Positions 51,765 to 59,522 of a DNA stretch of 64,000 bases are shown piece by piece. The stretch's first letter is position 1, and the number at the start of each line of letters is the position of its first letter. Below the pieces are notes generated by a model that worked only from the letters and a program-made list of their open reading frames with translations, did not search any database and was not told the DNA's origin. Made by a program: the position numbers and the translations under genes. Source of the stretch: Sphingomonas phyllosphaerae FA2 (lineage in GTDB: Bacteria; Pseudomonadota; Alphaproteobacteria; Sphingomonadales; Sphingomonadaceae); the NCBI RefSeq assembly GCF_000427645.1, contig NZ_KE386571.1, positions 3,536,737-3,600,736 of the forward strand. Direction: 5' to 3'.

Positions 51765-52952
51765 ATGTTCGGCTCGATCTATATCGGCCTCAGCGGGCTC
51801 GCGGCCTATTCGCGCGGGCTCCAGCAGATCAGCAACAACGTCGCCAACCTGAACGCGCAGGGGTTCAAGGGCTCGACCGTCTCGTTCGAGAACGTGTTGG
51901 GCGCGAGCGGCGGATCGCGCGACGGCACCGCCACATCGGGCGGCAGCGGGGTGCGTGGCGCGGCGAGCCGGCTCGACTTCAAACAGGGCGAGTTGAAGCA
52001 GACCGACCGCGACCTGGATCTGGCGATCCAGGGCAACGGACTGCTGATGCTGCTGCGCGGGGACGAGGTTGCCTATACGCGCACCGGCAGCTTCGAGGTC
52101 GACCGGCAGGGGCGGATCGTGCTGTCGGGCACCGACTATCAACTGGCGACGCGCGATGCCTCGGGGCTGGCGAGGCCGGTATCGGTTGACCTGTCACGCA
52201 CCAGCGCGCCGAAGCCGACGAGCAAGGTGACGTTCGCGGACAACCTGTCCGCCGATCTCGACACCGCCAAGCCGCTCGCGATCGGCGATATCGCGGTTTA
52301 CGATTCCAGCGGCGGCAAGCATGTGTGGACCGCGACCTTCACGCGCGAGACGAGCGGCACCGGCACCGCGCGCAACTGGTCGGTCAAGGTGACCGACGAC
52401 AAGGGCGCGACCGTCGATACCAAGACGCTGACGTTCAACGGCGGGATCGTCGATCCGGCGACCGCGAAGCTCGACTTCACCGACGCCGGATCGGGCGCGA
52501 CGGCGAGCTTCGACTTTTCGAGCGGGGTGACGTCGTTCGCGGGCGGATCGGTGTCGACGCTGCGGGTCGCGTCGTCGGACGGATACGGGACGGGCACCTA
52601 CACGACGTTGGGCATCAACGCCGCGGGCGAGATCGAGATCGGCTATTCCAATGCGCAGAAGCAGGCGTTGGGCAAGGTGGCGATCGTCGACTTCCGCAAC
52701 ACCGCCGATTTGCAGCAGCGCGCGGGCGGGTTGTTCGGCGCGGCGTCCGATGCGACGCGCGAGGTGCTCGCCAGCGGCGATCCGCGCGTCGGCACGATCC
52801 AGTCGCGGCGGCTGGAGGCGTCGAACGTCGACCTGACGCTGGAATTCTCCGACCTGATCCTGGTCCAGCGCGGTTTTCAGGCATCGTCGCAGATCATCAG
52901 CGTGTCGAACGAGATGATCCAGCAATTGTTCGGCATCCGCGGGCAGGGCTGA
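51765..52952 (+). CDS. flgE: Flagellar hook protein FlgE
   Basis: A 395-residue hook subunit. The N-terminus (IYIGLSGLAAYSRGLQQISNNVANLNAQGFKG), the DLDLAIQGNGLLMLLRGDEVAYTRTGSFEVDRQGRIVLSGTDYQLATRD core and the C-terminus (SRRLEASNVDLTLEFSDLILVQRGFQASSQIISVSNEMIQQL) define FlgE/F/G, and its length and position after flgD indicate the hook. It has no signal peptide and is exported through the flagellar gate. It begins 15 bases after flgD. Confidence 0.95.
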   Translation: MFGSIYIGLSGLAAYSRGLQQISNNVANLNAQGFKGSTVSFENVLGASGGSRDGTATSGGSGVRGAASRLDFKQGELKQTDRDLDLAIQGNGLLMLLRGDEVAYTRTGSFEVDRQGRIVLSGTDYQLATRDASGLARPVSVDLSRTSAPKPTSKVTFADNLSADLDTAKPLAIGDIAVYDSSGGKHVWTATFTRETSGTGTARNWSVKVTDDKGATVDTKTLTFNGGIVDPATAKLDFTDAGSGATASFDFSSGVTSFAGGSVSTLRVASSDGYGTGTYTTLGINAAGEIEIGYSNAQKQALGKVAIVDFRNTADLQQRAGGLFGAASDATREVLASGDPRVGTIQSRRLEASNVDLTLEFSDLILVQRGFQASSQIISVSNEMIQQLFGIRGQG

Positions 52953-52954
52953 CG

Positions 52955-53695
52955 ATGACGATCGCATATGAGCCCTGGCTGCCGGCGGCGGCGATCGCGC
53001 GCGCGGTGGACGAGCTGCCGGTGCGGCGCGTGGTCGGCGACTGGGCGGCGGCGTGGTTCGTCGGCGTGGCGCCGACGGTGCGCCCCGCCAGCGGGCCGGT
53101 CGAGACGCTGGCATCGGGAACGCCGTGGGTGAGCGAGGGCGTCGCGCTGGTGGTCGGTGCGGACGCCGAGGCGGTGCTAGCCGAGCTGATCTTCGGGGCG
53201 GTGCCGGCGGACGCGACCGCGGGCGATCGGACGACGATCGCGTCGGTGGTCGCGGCGTGTCTCGCCGATCTCCGCGCGCGGCTGGCGAAGGTGGTCGGCG
53301 CGGCGGCGTGGCGAACGGGCGAGGTCGCGCCGGCGCGGCGCTGGCAATGGCGCGTCGATGCCGCGCGCGCCGCGGTTCTCCATGTCGCGGTCGAGGAAGC
53401 GGCGATCGTGCGACGCGTGCGCGCGGCGCTGCCCGAGGTCGACGGCGTACCGCTCGTCGCGCTGGCCGATGCAATGGCGTCGCAGCGCGTCGACGTGGCG
53501 GCGCTGGTCGGTCGCTCGCGGGTGACCACCGTCGAGCTGACGCAACTGGCGGGCGGCGACGTCGTGGTGCTCGACCGCGCGCTCGACGCGCCCGCGCCGC
53601 TGGCGATCGACGGCGTCGCCGGACCGCTGCGCTGCGCGATCGTCGAGCATGACGATCATCTGACCCTGACCCTTGTCGATCGAGAGACGCCGTGA
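52955..53695 (+). CDS. FliM/SpoA-domain flagellar switch-like protein, short form
   Basis: A 246-residue soluble protein with a C-terminal SpoA domain (VGRSRVTTVELTQLAGGDVVVLDRAL...LRCAIVEHDDHLTLTLVD) as in FliM/FliN and injectisome SctQ. The N-terminal CheY-binding peptide of FliM (LSQDEIDALL) is absent and the middle CheC-like domain is short and divergent. The order (this gene, fliN, fliO, fliP) matches fliM-fliN-fliO-fliP. It probably forms the C-ring with FliN, but without the CheY docking peptide direct switching by CheY would need another route. Start ATG 52955. Confidence 0.82.
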   Translation: MTIAYEPWLPAAAIARAVDELPVRRVVGDWAAAWFVGVAPTVRPASGPVETLASGTPWVSEGVALVVGADAEAVLAELIFGAVPADATAGDRTTIASVVAACLADLRARLAKVVGAAAWRTGEVAPARRWQWRVDAARAAVLHVAVEEAAIVRRVRAALPEVDGVPLVALADAMASQRVDVAALVGRSRVTTVELTQLAGGDVVVLDRALDAPAPLAIDGVAGPLRCAIVEHDDHLTLTLVDRETP

Positions 53696-53964
53696 CCGCA
53701 CCGACCGAAACGAATGATGCCATGGCGCGGACGCTGGCCGCGCGGATGATCGACCATGTCGAGGTCGAGCTGGAGGCGTTCGTCGGCGCGGCGCGGATGA
53801 CCGTCGCCGAACTGGCGGCGCTCGCGCCGCTGGCGGTGGTCGCGCTGGAGGCGCCGCTCAATCGCGCGGTCGAGCTGCGGCTGAACGGCGCGGCGGTGGC
53901 GCGTGGCGAGCTGGTCGCGGTCGGCGACCGGTTCGGGGTGCGGCTGACCGAGATCGCGCCGTGA
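53692..53964 (+). CDS. fliN: Flagellar motor switch protein FliN
   Basis: A 90-residue SpoA-domain protein (MIDHVEVELEAFVGAARMTVAELAALAPLAVVALEAPLNRAVELRLNGAAVARGELVAVGDRFGVRLTEI) with the typical FliN pattern VELG...RGELV.VDxxFGVRITEI. It makes the base of the C-ring and docks FliH-FliI. It starts at GTG 53692, overlapping the FliM-like gene by 4 bases. The length is that of a minimal FliN without the N-terminal extension. Confidence 0.93.
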   Translation: MTAPTETNDAMARTLAARMIDHVEVELEAFVGAARMTVAELAALAPLAVVALEAPLNRAVELRLNGAAVARGELVAVGDRFGVRLTEIAP

Positions 53965-54290
53965 TCTGGGTGGCAGCCGCCGCGGCGACGCGGCTGGGCG
54001 GCGGTGGTGCGCCCGACATCCCGGTCGCGCGGATCGTGCTGGCGTTCCTGCTGTGCATCGCCGTCGCGGGGCTGGCAATCCTGTTGTTGCGGCAGCGCGG
54101 CGCGCCGCTCGCATGGCGACGGATCGGCGAGGCGCGCGGCGCGATCGAGATCGGCGAGGTCCGCCGCCTGACGCTCCACGCCGACATCGGGGTCGTGCGG
54201 CATGCCGGGCGCGAATATCTGCTGCTCGTGCAAGCCGGCGCGGCGTCGGTTCTGCATGAGCGCGACGTCGACGAGGGGCCGGCGGCATGA
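53961..54290 (+). CDS. fliO: Flagellar biosynthesis protein FliO
   Basis: A 109-residue single-helix protein. One membrane segment (VARIVLAFLLCIAVAGLAILLLRQRG) is followed by a cytoplasmic domain with the FliO pattern IEIGEVRRLTLHADIGVVRHAGREYLLLV. FliO helps FliP assembly into the export gate. It starts at GTG 53961, overlaps fliN and fliP by 4 bases each, and occupies the standard place between them. FliO is poorly conserved, but context and pattern agree. Confidence 0.85.
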   Translation: MIWVAAAAATRLGGGGAPDIPVARIVLAFLLCIAVAGLAILLLRQRGAPLAWRRIGEARGAIEIGEVRRLTLHADIGVVRHAGREYLLLVQAGAASVLHERDVDEGPAA

Positions 54291-54958
54291 CCGCGGCGAC
54301 GATGGCGATGACCGCGCTCGACATGCCGGCGGGCACGTCGGACGTGATGCGCACGACGATCATGCTGACGATGCTGGCGATCCTGCCGGCGGTGCTGATC
54401 AGCATGAGCAGCTTCGTGCGGATCGTCATCACGCTGTCGATGGTGCGCCATGCGTTCGGGATGCCCGAGACGCCGCCCAATCCGGTGCTGGTCAGCCTCG
54501 CGCTGTTTCTCACCGCTTTCTCGATGACGCCGACGCTGACCGCGCTCAACGACCGCGCGGTGCAGCCGTTTCTGGCGCGGCAGATCGACCTGCGCGACGC
54601 TTATGTGCGCGGATCGGCACCCTTGCGCGACTTCATGCTGGCGCAGACGCGGGACAGCGACATCGCCGCGATCTATGCCGTCGCGCATGTCCCGGTGCCC
54701 GCGCGGCCCGAACAGGTCGAGCTGCTGAAGCTGGCGCCCGCGTTCATCATGAACGAGCTGCGCGTGTCGTTCACGATCGGCTTCGTCATCCTGCTGCCGT
54801 TCCTGCTGATCGATCTGGTCATCTCGGCGATCCTGCTGGCGCTGGGGATGATGATGGTGCCGCCCGCGACGATCTCGCTACCGATCAAGCTGTTGATGTT
54901 CGTGCTGATCGACGGCTGGAGCCTCGTCATCCAGGGCGTGCTCGGCAGTTTCCGGTGA
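54287..54958 (+). CDS. fliP: Flagellar export gate protein FliP
   Basis: A 223-residue polytopic protein with the family signatures VLISMSSFVRIVITLSMVRHAFG, LALFLTAFSMTP, PAFIMNELRVSFTIGFVILLPFLLIDLVISAILLALGMMMVPP and KLLMFVLIDGWSLVIQGVLGSF. It is part of the FliPQR export-gate core. Typical FliP is about 245 residues with an N-terminal cleaved leader; here the first 20 residues are a shorter leader-like segment. Its usual partners fliQ, fliR, flhB and flhA are not in the window. Confidence 0.96.
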   Translation: MTAATMAMTALDMPAGTSDVMRTTIMLTMLAILPAVLISMSSFVRIVITLSMVRHAFGMPETPPNPVLVSLALFLTAFSMTPTLTALNDRAVQPFLARQIDLRDAYVRGSAPLRDFMLAQTRDSDIAAIYAVAHVPVPARPEQVELLKLAPAFIMNELRVSFTIGFVILLPFLLIDLVISAILLALGMMMVPPATISLPIKLLMFVLIDGWSLVIQGVLGSFR

Positions 54959-55686
54959 AGCGACCGCGCGCGACCGGGCTGGACGTGGTGCTCGATCCGC
55001 AGCGCGCGGAGGCGTCGCTGTGGCGGCGCGCGCGGTTCGAGGCGGACGTCGGATCGCGCGAGACGTTGTTCAACCGCTACCTGCTGCTCGCGCGGTCGGT
55101 GGCGGCGCGGCATTTCCGGCGGCGGCGCGCGGTGGAGCGCGGCGATCTGGAGCAACTCGCCTATGAGGGGCTGTTGCAGGCGATCGATCGCTTCGATCCG
55201 CTGCAGGGCGTGCCGTTCGGCGCCTATGCGCGGCCGCGGATCGCGGGCAATGTCGCCGACGGCGCGACGCGGATGACCGAGATCGAGGCGCAATTGAGCC
55301 GCCGCTACCGGATGCAGCAGGAACGGCTGCGGACGTTGAAGATCGACGGCGGCGGGGACGCGTTGACCACGCTCGCGGATCTGGTCGTCGATCTGGCGAT
55401 CGGGTTGATGCTGGAGGGGACGGGGATGCTGGCCGACGAGGATGACGCGGACGCGCGGCCCGGAGCCTATGAAGGGCTGGCGTGGCGGCAGACGCAGGCG
55501 GCGCTGGCGGCGGCGCTGGACCGGCTGCCGCAGGGCGAGCAGACCGTGATCCGCCAGCATTATCAAACGGGCATGAGCTTCGCGCATATCGCAGAGCTGC
55601 TGCGGTTGAGCCGCGGGCGCGTCTCGCAATTGCATCGCAGCGCGGTCGAGCGGCTGCGGCGCTGGTTGCGGCACCATCGAGGATGA
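54955..55686 (+). CDS. fliA: Flagellar sigma factor, FliA (sigma-28) family
   Basis: A 243-residue sigma-70-family protein starting at GTG 54955. Region 2 (LFNRYLLLARSVAARHFRRRRAVERGDLEQLAYEGLLQAIDRFDPLQGVPFGAYARPRIAGNVADGAT) and region 4 (LDRLPQGEQTVIRQHYQTGMSFAHIAELLRLSRGRVSQLHRSAVERLRR) are both clear, with the AYEGLLQAI core-binding helix. It would drive late flagellar genes (filament, chemotaxis, stator) that are elsewhere in the genome. No FlgM anti-sigma gene is seen. It overlaps fliP and the next gene by 4 bases. Confidence 0.92.
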   Translation: MKRPRATGLDVVLDPQRAEASLWRRARFEADVGSRETLFNRYLLLARSVAARHFRRRRAVERGDLEQLAYEGLLQAIDRFDPLQGVPFGAYARPRIAGNVADGATRMTEIEAQLSRRYRMQQERLRTLKIDGGGDALTTLADLVVDLAIGLMLEGTGMLADEDDADARPGAYEGLAWRQTQAALAAALDRLPQGEQTVIRQHYQTGMSFAHIAELLRLSRGRVSQLHRSAVERLRRWLRHHRG

Positions 55687-56243
55687 AGGGAATGACGTTG
55701 CTGAGCGATGCGCGAATGCAGGAAGTGGTCGACGCAGTGGCGGCGTCCGACGATGCCGATCTGGCGATCGTCGACCGCGGGCTGACCGAGGCACCCGACG
55801 ATCCGCGGCTGCACTTCCTGCGCGGGTCGGTGCTGGCCGGGATCGGGCGGCCGATCGAGGCGCTGGCCTCGCTGAAGCAGGCGGTGGCGCTCGCGCCCGA
55901 TTTCACGATCGCGCGGTTCCAGCTCGGCTTCTTCCAGCTGACCTCGGGCGAGGCCGCGGAGGCGTTGTCGACCTGGGGGCCGCTCGCGCTGTTGCCCGAG
56001 GACCATTATCTGCGGCTGTTCGTCGGCGGGCTGACCTATCTGATCCGCGATGAATTCGTGCCCGCGGTGGCGGATCTGCGGCGCGGGATGGCGGCGAACG
56101 TCGAAAACCCGCCGCTCAACCGCGACATCCAGTTGATCGTCGACCGCGTGATCGACATTCCCGCACCCGTCGCAGCGACCACGGAGGCGAGTTCCGCGAC
56201 CAGCCTGCTGCTGGGGCAGTTCGGCAGCGGGCGGGTGCATTGA
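55683..56243 (+). CDS. TPR-type protein at the end of the flagellar operon
   Basis: A 186-residue protein with helical repeats of the tetratricopeptide kind (DPRLHFLRGSVLAGIGRPIEALASLKQAVALAPDFTIARFQLGFFQLTSGEAAEALSTWGPL). No signal or membrane segment. Such proteins may be chaperones or regulators; in this operon it may be a late export chaperone or flagellin-level regulator, which is inference from position only. It overlaps fliA by 4 bases, so it is translationally coupled to the sigma factor. ATG 55692 is an alternative start. Confidence 0.8.
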   Translation: MKGMTLLSDARMQEVVDAVAASDDADLAIVDRGLTEAPDDPRLHFLRGSVLAGIGRPIEALASLKQAVALAPDFTIARFQLGFFQLTSGEAAEALSTWGPLALLPEDHYLRLFVGGLTYLIRDEFVPAVADLRRGMAANVENPPLNRDIQLIVDRVIDIPAPVAATTEASSATSLLLGQFGSGRVH

Positions 56244-56244
56244 C

Positions 56245-56580
56245 GTGACGACGATCGGGATCACCGACCGCGTCCTGCTGATCCTGCGCGAGCGGTTGCG
56301 GCGGAGCGAGCACGCGACGACGCGCGGCACCGCACCGGTGGGGGAGCGCGCCGCATCGCCGCACGAGCGGATGGAAGCGCTGGCGGCGATCCGCGACCTG
56401 CCCGACCGCGATTTCCGCCGCGCGGTGGTGCGCGGGCTGCTCGGCGAGCAACTGGGGGAGGCGCTCGCCGCCGACCCGGCGTTCGATGCGATGAGTGCGG
56501 AGGTGTTGCGGATCGTCGAGGGATCGGACGAGGCGCGCGCGGTGCTCGACCGAGCGGTGGAGGAGTTGCGGGGGCGGTAG
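56245..56580 (+). CDS. Unknown protein, last gene of the flagellar operon
   Basis: A 111-residue soluble, charged, helical protein from GTG 56245, one base after the previous stop. The N-terminus (TTIGITDRVLLILRERLRRSEHATT) and the conserved-looking RDLPDRDFRRAVVRGLLGEQLGEALAADPAFDAMSAEVLRIVEG give no recognisable family. By position it may be a chaperone or anti-sigma-like partner of FliA, which would be the only such candidate in the operon; this is a guess from gene order. Composition fits its neighbours. Confidence 0.7.
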   Translation: MTTIGITDRVLLILRERLRRSEHATTRGTAPVGERAASPHERMEALAAIRDLPDRDFRRAVVRGLLGEQLGEALAADPAFDAMSAEVLRIVEGSDEARAVLDRAVEELRGR

Positions 56581-56592
56581 GCTTACTCCCCA

Positions 56593-56725
56593 CCGTCCCC
56601 CCTGCGCAGGCAGGGGCCCATGTCTTTCGAATGTGTCGGGACGATCGACACATAAGCCATCCTCATCGTGTCAGATGATCCGCGGCACGACGCAGACATA
56701 GGCCCCTGCCTGCGCAGGGGCGACG
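56593..56725. repeat. REP family C pair (CCCCTGCGCAGGCAGGGGCC type)
   Basis: The arms 56593-56625 and 56694-56725 are inverted copies with a few differences. The roughly 68-base spacer is related to that of the second copy at 62867-63001. It closes the flagellar operon, and its right arm is translated as the C-terminus of the convergent minus-strand gene. Confidence 0.88.
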
Positions 56726-57436
56726 ACATTTGGTGGCGAATGCCGCGCGCCATTCGGGGCGCACGATCGCCAGCAGCGCCGGGGTGACCGGCACTGTCAT
56801 CTCGTACATCCCCTCGGCATAGGATCCTGCGACATATTGGCCTGCGACCAGCCCGATGCGGTCGATGGCGCGGCGGTCGGTCGAGCCGAGCAGCACCGTC
56901 AGGTCGAAGATCGGCGGGCAGGGGAAGATGTCGTCGCTGCCCGGATCGCTCCCCAGCCGCCTGCGCCGCTCGCCCTTCAGCCACACGCACCAAGCCGGCC
57001 CCAGCACGCGCTGCATCGCCGCGGGCGATTCGAACATCGCCCGCGGGTCGACCCGCCGCGCTTTCGCCTTGTCCCACACCAGCGGCTCCCGCGCGGTGTT
57101 GCCGTGCGCGCCGCCGGTGAAGCGATAGGTTTCGCCCGACAGGCTCAGTAGCCGCGGGGTTTCGGTGACGACTTTCCACTCGCGGTTCGCACTGTCCCTG
57201 CGGAACGGATAGCCTTCCTTGAGCGCGTCGCGGCGACTGGCCGCCGCCATCTTCGCGGTGCGCGTCCGCAGCCACGCCCGGTCCTCCTCCAGCCAGCGGC
57301 GCAAGGGGGCGATCCGCGCCGCAGCGTCGGGGTAGATGTACGAGAAATCGAGCGTGGCGGTCTTTGCCGCGACCTTCGTCTGCGCCGTCGCCGTCGCCGC
57401 CAAGGCCAGCAAGATCAACCCCATCAACCGCCGCAT
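56663..57436 (-). CDS. Exported DUF3298/RsiV-like protein with repeat-derived C-terminus
   Basis: A 257-residue protein with a signal peptide (LMGLILLALAATATAQ). The central part (RLLSLSGETYRFTGGAHGNTAREPLVWDKAKARRVDPRAMFE) and FDLTVLLGSTDRRAIDRIGLVAGQYVAGSYAEGMYEMTVPV match the DUF4163/DUF3298 (PdaC, RsiV-like) pattern, found in envelope proteins that bind lysozyme or peptidoglycan. The last 20 or so residues (RRPCAGRGLCLRRAADHLTR) come from the right arm and spacer of the REP at 56593-56725 and are not part of the fold. ATG 57436 is preferred over 57451. Confidence 0.8.
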   Translation of the reverse strand: MRRLMGLILLALAATATAQTKVAAKTATLDFSYIYPDAAARIAPLRRWLEEDRAWLRTRTAKMAAASRRDALKEGYPFRRDSANREWKVVTETPRLLSLSGETYRFTGGAHGNTAREPLVWDKAKARRVDPRAMFESPAAMQRVLGPAWCVWLKGERRRRLGSDPGSDDIFPCPPIFDLTVLLGSTDRRAIDRIGLVAGQYVAGSYAEGMYEMTVPVTPALLAIVRPEWRAAFATKCRRPCAGRGLCLRRAADHLTR

Positions 57437-57480
57437 GACATCCCTCGCCAAAGTCGTGCCGCTTCCATATGGCAGCGGAC

Positions 57481-59151
57481 ATGAACCGACGCCATCTTAC
57501 CGCCACGCTGGCGGCGCTCGCCGGCCTTGCGACGACGCTGCCCGCGGGTGCCGACGCGCTGATCGACAACGTCAACGGCCTGACGCTCAACCGCGACCGG
57601 CAGGTGGTGCGCTTCAAGGCGATGGTGATCGACGCGCAAGGACGGGTCGTCCGCCTGATCGCCCCCGACGAACAACCGCCCAAGCCGACCAAGAAGAACC
57701 CCGGCCCGCGCTACGACTGGCGTGCGGACATGAAGGGGCGCGTGCTGGTGCCCGGGATGATCGACGCGCACGGCCATGTCATCGAACTGGGGCTGGCGGC
57801 GCTGACGCTCGACCTGTCCGACACGCGCTCGCTCGACGAGGCCAAGGCGAAGATCGCCGACTACGCGCGCGCCAACCCGGACCGGCAGTGGATCATCGGG
57901 CGCGGCTGGAACCAGGAAGTGTGGAAGCTCGGCCGCTTCCCGACCGCCGCCGATCTCGACGCAGTGGTCGGCGACCGCCCGGTGTGGCTGGCGCGCGCCG
58001 ATGGCCATGCCGGCTGGGCGAACAGCGCCGCGCTCAAGCTGGCCGGCGTCACCGCCGCGACGCAGGCCCCCGCGGGCGGGCGCGTCGAGAAGCCACTCGG
58101 CGTGCTGATCGATCGCGCCAAGGAACTGGTCGAGCGCGTCGTGCCCAAGGTCAGCCCCAAGGACCGGACCGCCGCCTTCCTCAAGGCGCAGCAGATCCTG
58201 CTCGGTTACGGCGTCACCGCGGTCGCCGACATGGGGACCAGCGTCGACGACTGGATGACCTATCGCCGGATGGGGGACATCAACGCGCTGCGCGTCCGCA
58301 TCATGTCCTATGGGCTTGGCATCGACACTGCGGTGACGATCGGCGGCACCGGCCCGACGCCGTGGCTGTACGACGACCGGCTGCGGCTGGAGGGGGTCAA
58401 GCTCTACGCCGACGGGGCGCTCGGATCGCGCGGCGCGTGGCTGAAGGCCGATTATGCCGATGCGCCGGGGCAGCGCGGGCTCGGCTTCCTCGCCGACGAC
58501 CAGTTGCAGAACATCATGAGCCGCGCCGCGATGGACGGCTATCAGGTCGCGGTCCATGCGATCGGCGACCGCGCCGACAAACAGGTGCTCGACGCGATCG
58601 CCGAACTGTCGGAGACGTACAAGGGCGACCGCCGCTGGCGGATCGAACATGCGCAAATCGTCGATCCGGTCGATATGGCGGCATTCGGCAAATACCATAT
58701 CGTCGCCTCGATGCAGCCGACGCACCAGACCAGCGACCGCCTGATGGCCGAGGCGCGGCTGGGGCAGGCGCGGCTGGCGGGCGCCTATGCGTGGAAGACG
58801 CTGCTCGACGACGGCGCGACCTTGGCGTTCGGGTCCGACGTTCCGGTCGAGAAGCCCGACCCATGGGCGGGTTGGGCGGCGGCATTCACGCGCACCGATG
58901 CCGATGGTCAGCCGGTCGGCGGCTGGCACCCCGAACAGGCGGTGTCGCGCGAACAGGCGTGGTGGGCCTATACCGGCGGCGCGAGCTATGCCGGGTTCGC
59001 CGAGCAGAAGTTCGGCACGCTCGCCCCCGGACAGCGCGCCGACTTCCTGTTGCTCGATCGCGATCCGATGACCGCGACGCCGGCCGACCTGCGCCAGACG
59101 AAAGTGCTGGAGACGTGGATCGGTGGGACGAAGGCGTGGGAGCGTAAATAG
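57481..59151 (+). CDS. Exported amidohydrolase (YtcJ/amidohydrolase-3 family)
   Basis: A 556-residue metal-dependent hydrolase. The signal peptide (HLTATLAALAGLATTLPAGADA) follows RR, perhaps a Tat or Sec type. Metal ligands appear in VLVPGMIDAHGHVIELG (HxH), ADGALGSRGAWLKADYAD, VAVHAIGDRADKQVLD, IEHAQIVD and AFGSDVPVEKPD (Asp). The C-terminal GQRADFLLLDRDPM is typical. YtcJ-like enzymes hydrolyse N-substituted formamides or similar amides; substrate unknown. ATG 57469 is an in-frame alternative start. It is divergent from the DUF3298-like gene across 44 bases. Confidence 0.9.
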   Translation: MNRRHLTATLAALAGLATTLPAGADALIDNVNGLTLNRDRQVVRFKAMVIDAQGRVVRLIAPDEQPPKPTKKNPGPRYDWRADMKGRVLVPGMIDAHGHVIELGLAALTLDLSDTRSLDEAKAKIADYARANPDRQWIIGRGWNQEVWKLGRFPTAADLDAVVGDRPVWLARADGHAGWANSAALKLAGVTAATQAPAGGRVEKPLGVLIDRAKELVERVVPKVSPKDRTAAFLKAQQILLGYGVTAVADMGTSVDDWMTYRRMGDINALRVRIMSYGLGIDTAVTIGGTGPTPWLYDDRLRLEGVKLYADGALGSRGAWLKADYADAPGQRGLGFLADDQLQNIMSRAAMDGYQVAVHAIGDRADKQVLDAIAELSETYKGDRRWRIEHAQIVDPVDMAAFGKYHIVASMQPTHQTSDRLMAEARLGQARLAGAYAWKTLLDDGATLAFGSDVPVEKPDPWAGWAAAFTRTDADGQPVGGWHPEQAVSREQAWWAYTGGASYAGFAEQKFGTLAPGQRADFLLLDRDPMTATPADLRQTKVLETWIGGTKAWERK

Positions 59152-59208
59152 GCCGCGCCGACCTGCGCCTTATGTCGCCCCCACACGCCACGCCGCCCCA
59201 CACGCTAC

Positions 59209-59462
59209 GTCGCCCCGGCCTTGAGCCGGGGCCCCGCTTCTTCTTCTGTGCGCCACGCCAGAGCATGAGCCGTCGAAGCTGAAGCCCCATCCCGGCGAAT
59301 GCCGGGGCCCAGTTGAGGGACGCTGACGATGCGCGTTGCGCTTCGTCTGCGTGACCTTGCGACCTGGACCCCGGCGCTCGCCGGGGTGGTGGTGGGTGCG
59401 GTTCGGGCCGGTTGATCACACACTCAGGAAGCGGGGCCCCGGATCAAGTCCGGGGCGACGGC
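59209..59462. repeat. REP family B pair with a family E pair nested in its spacer
   Basis: Left arm CGTCGCCCCGGCCTTGAGCC... from 59209 and right arm to 59462 (GTCCGGGGCGACGG) are family B arms. Between them lies a separate inverted pair from about 59285 to 59395 with arms CATCCCGGCGAATGCCGGGGCCC and CCCCGGCGCTCGCCGGGGTGG. The 59152-59522 gap holds only these repeats and no gene. Confidence 0.82.
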
Positions 59463-59522
59463 GGTGGTGCGGCGTCGCCCGATCACGTCCGTGGCGACGG
59501 CGATAGGGCCCGTGTGCCCCGC

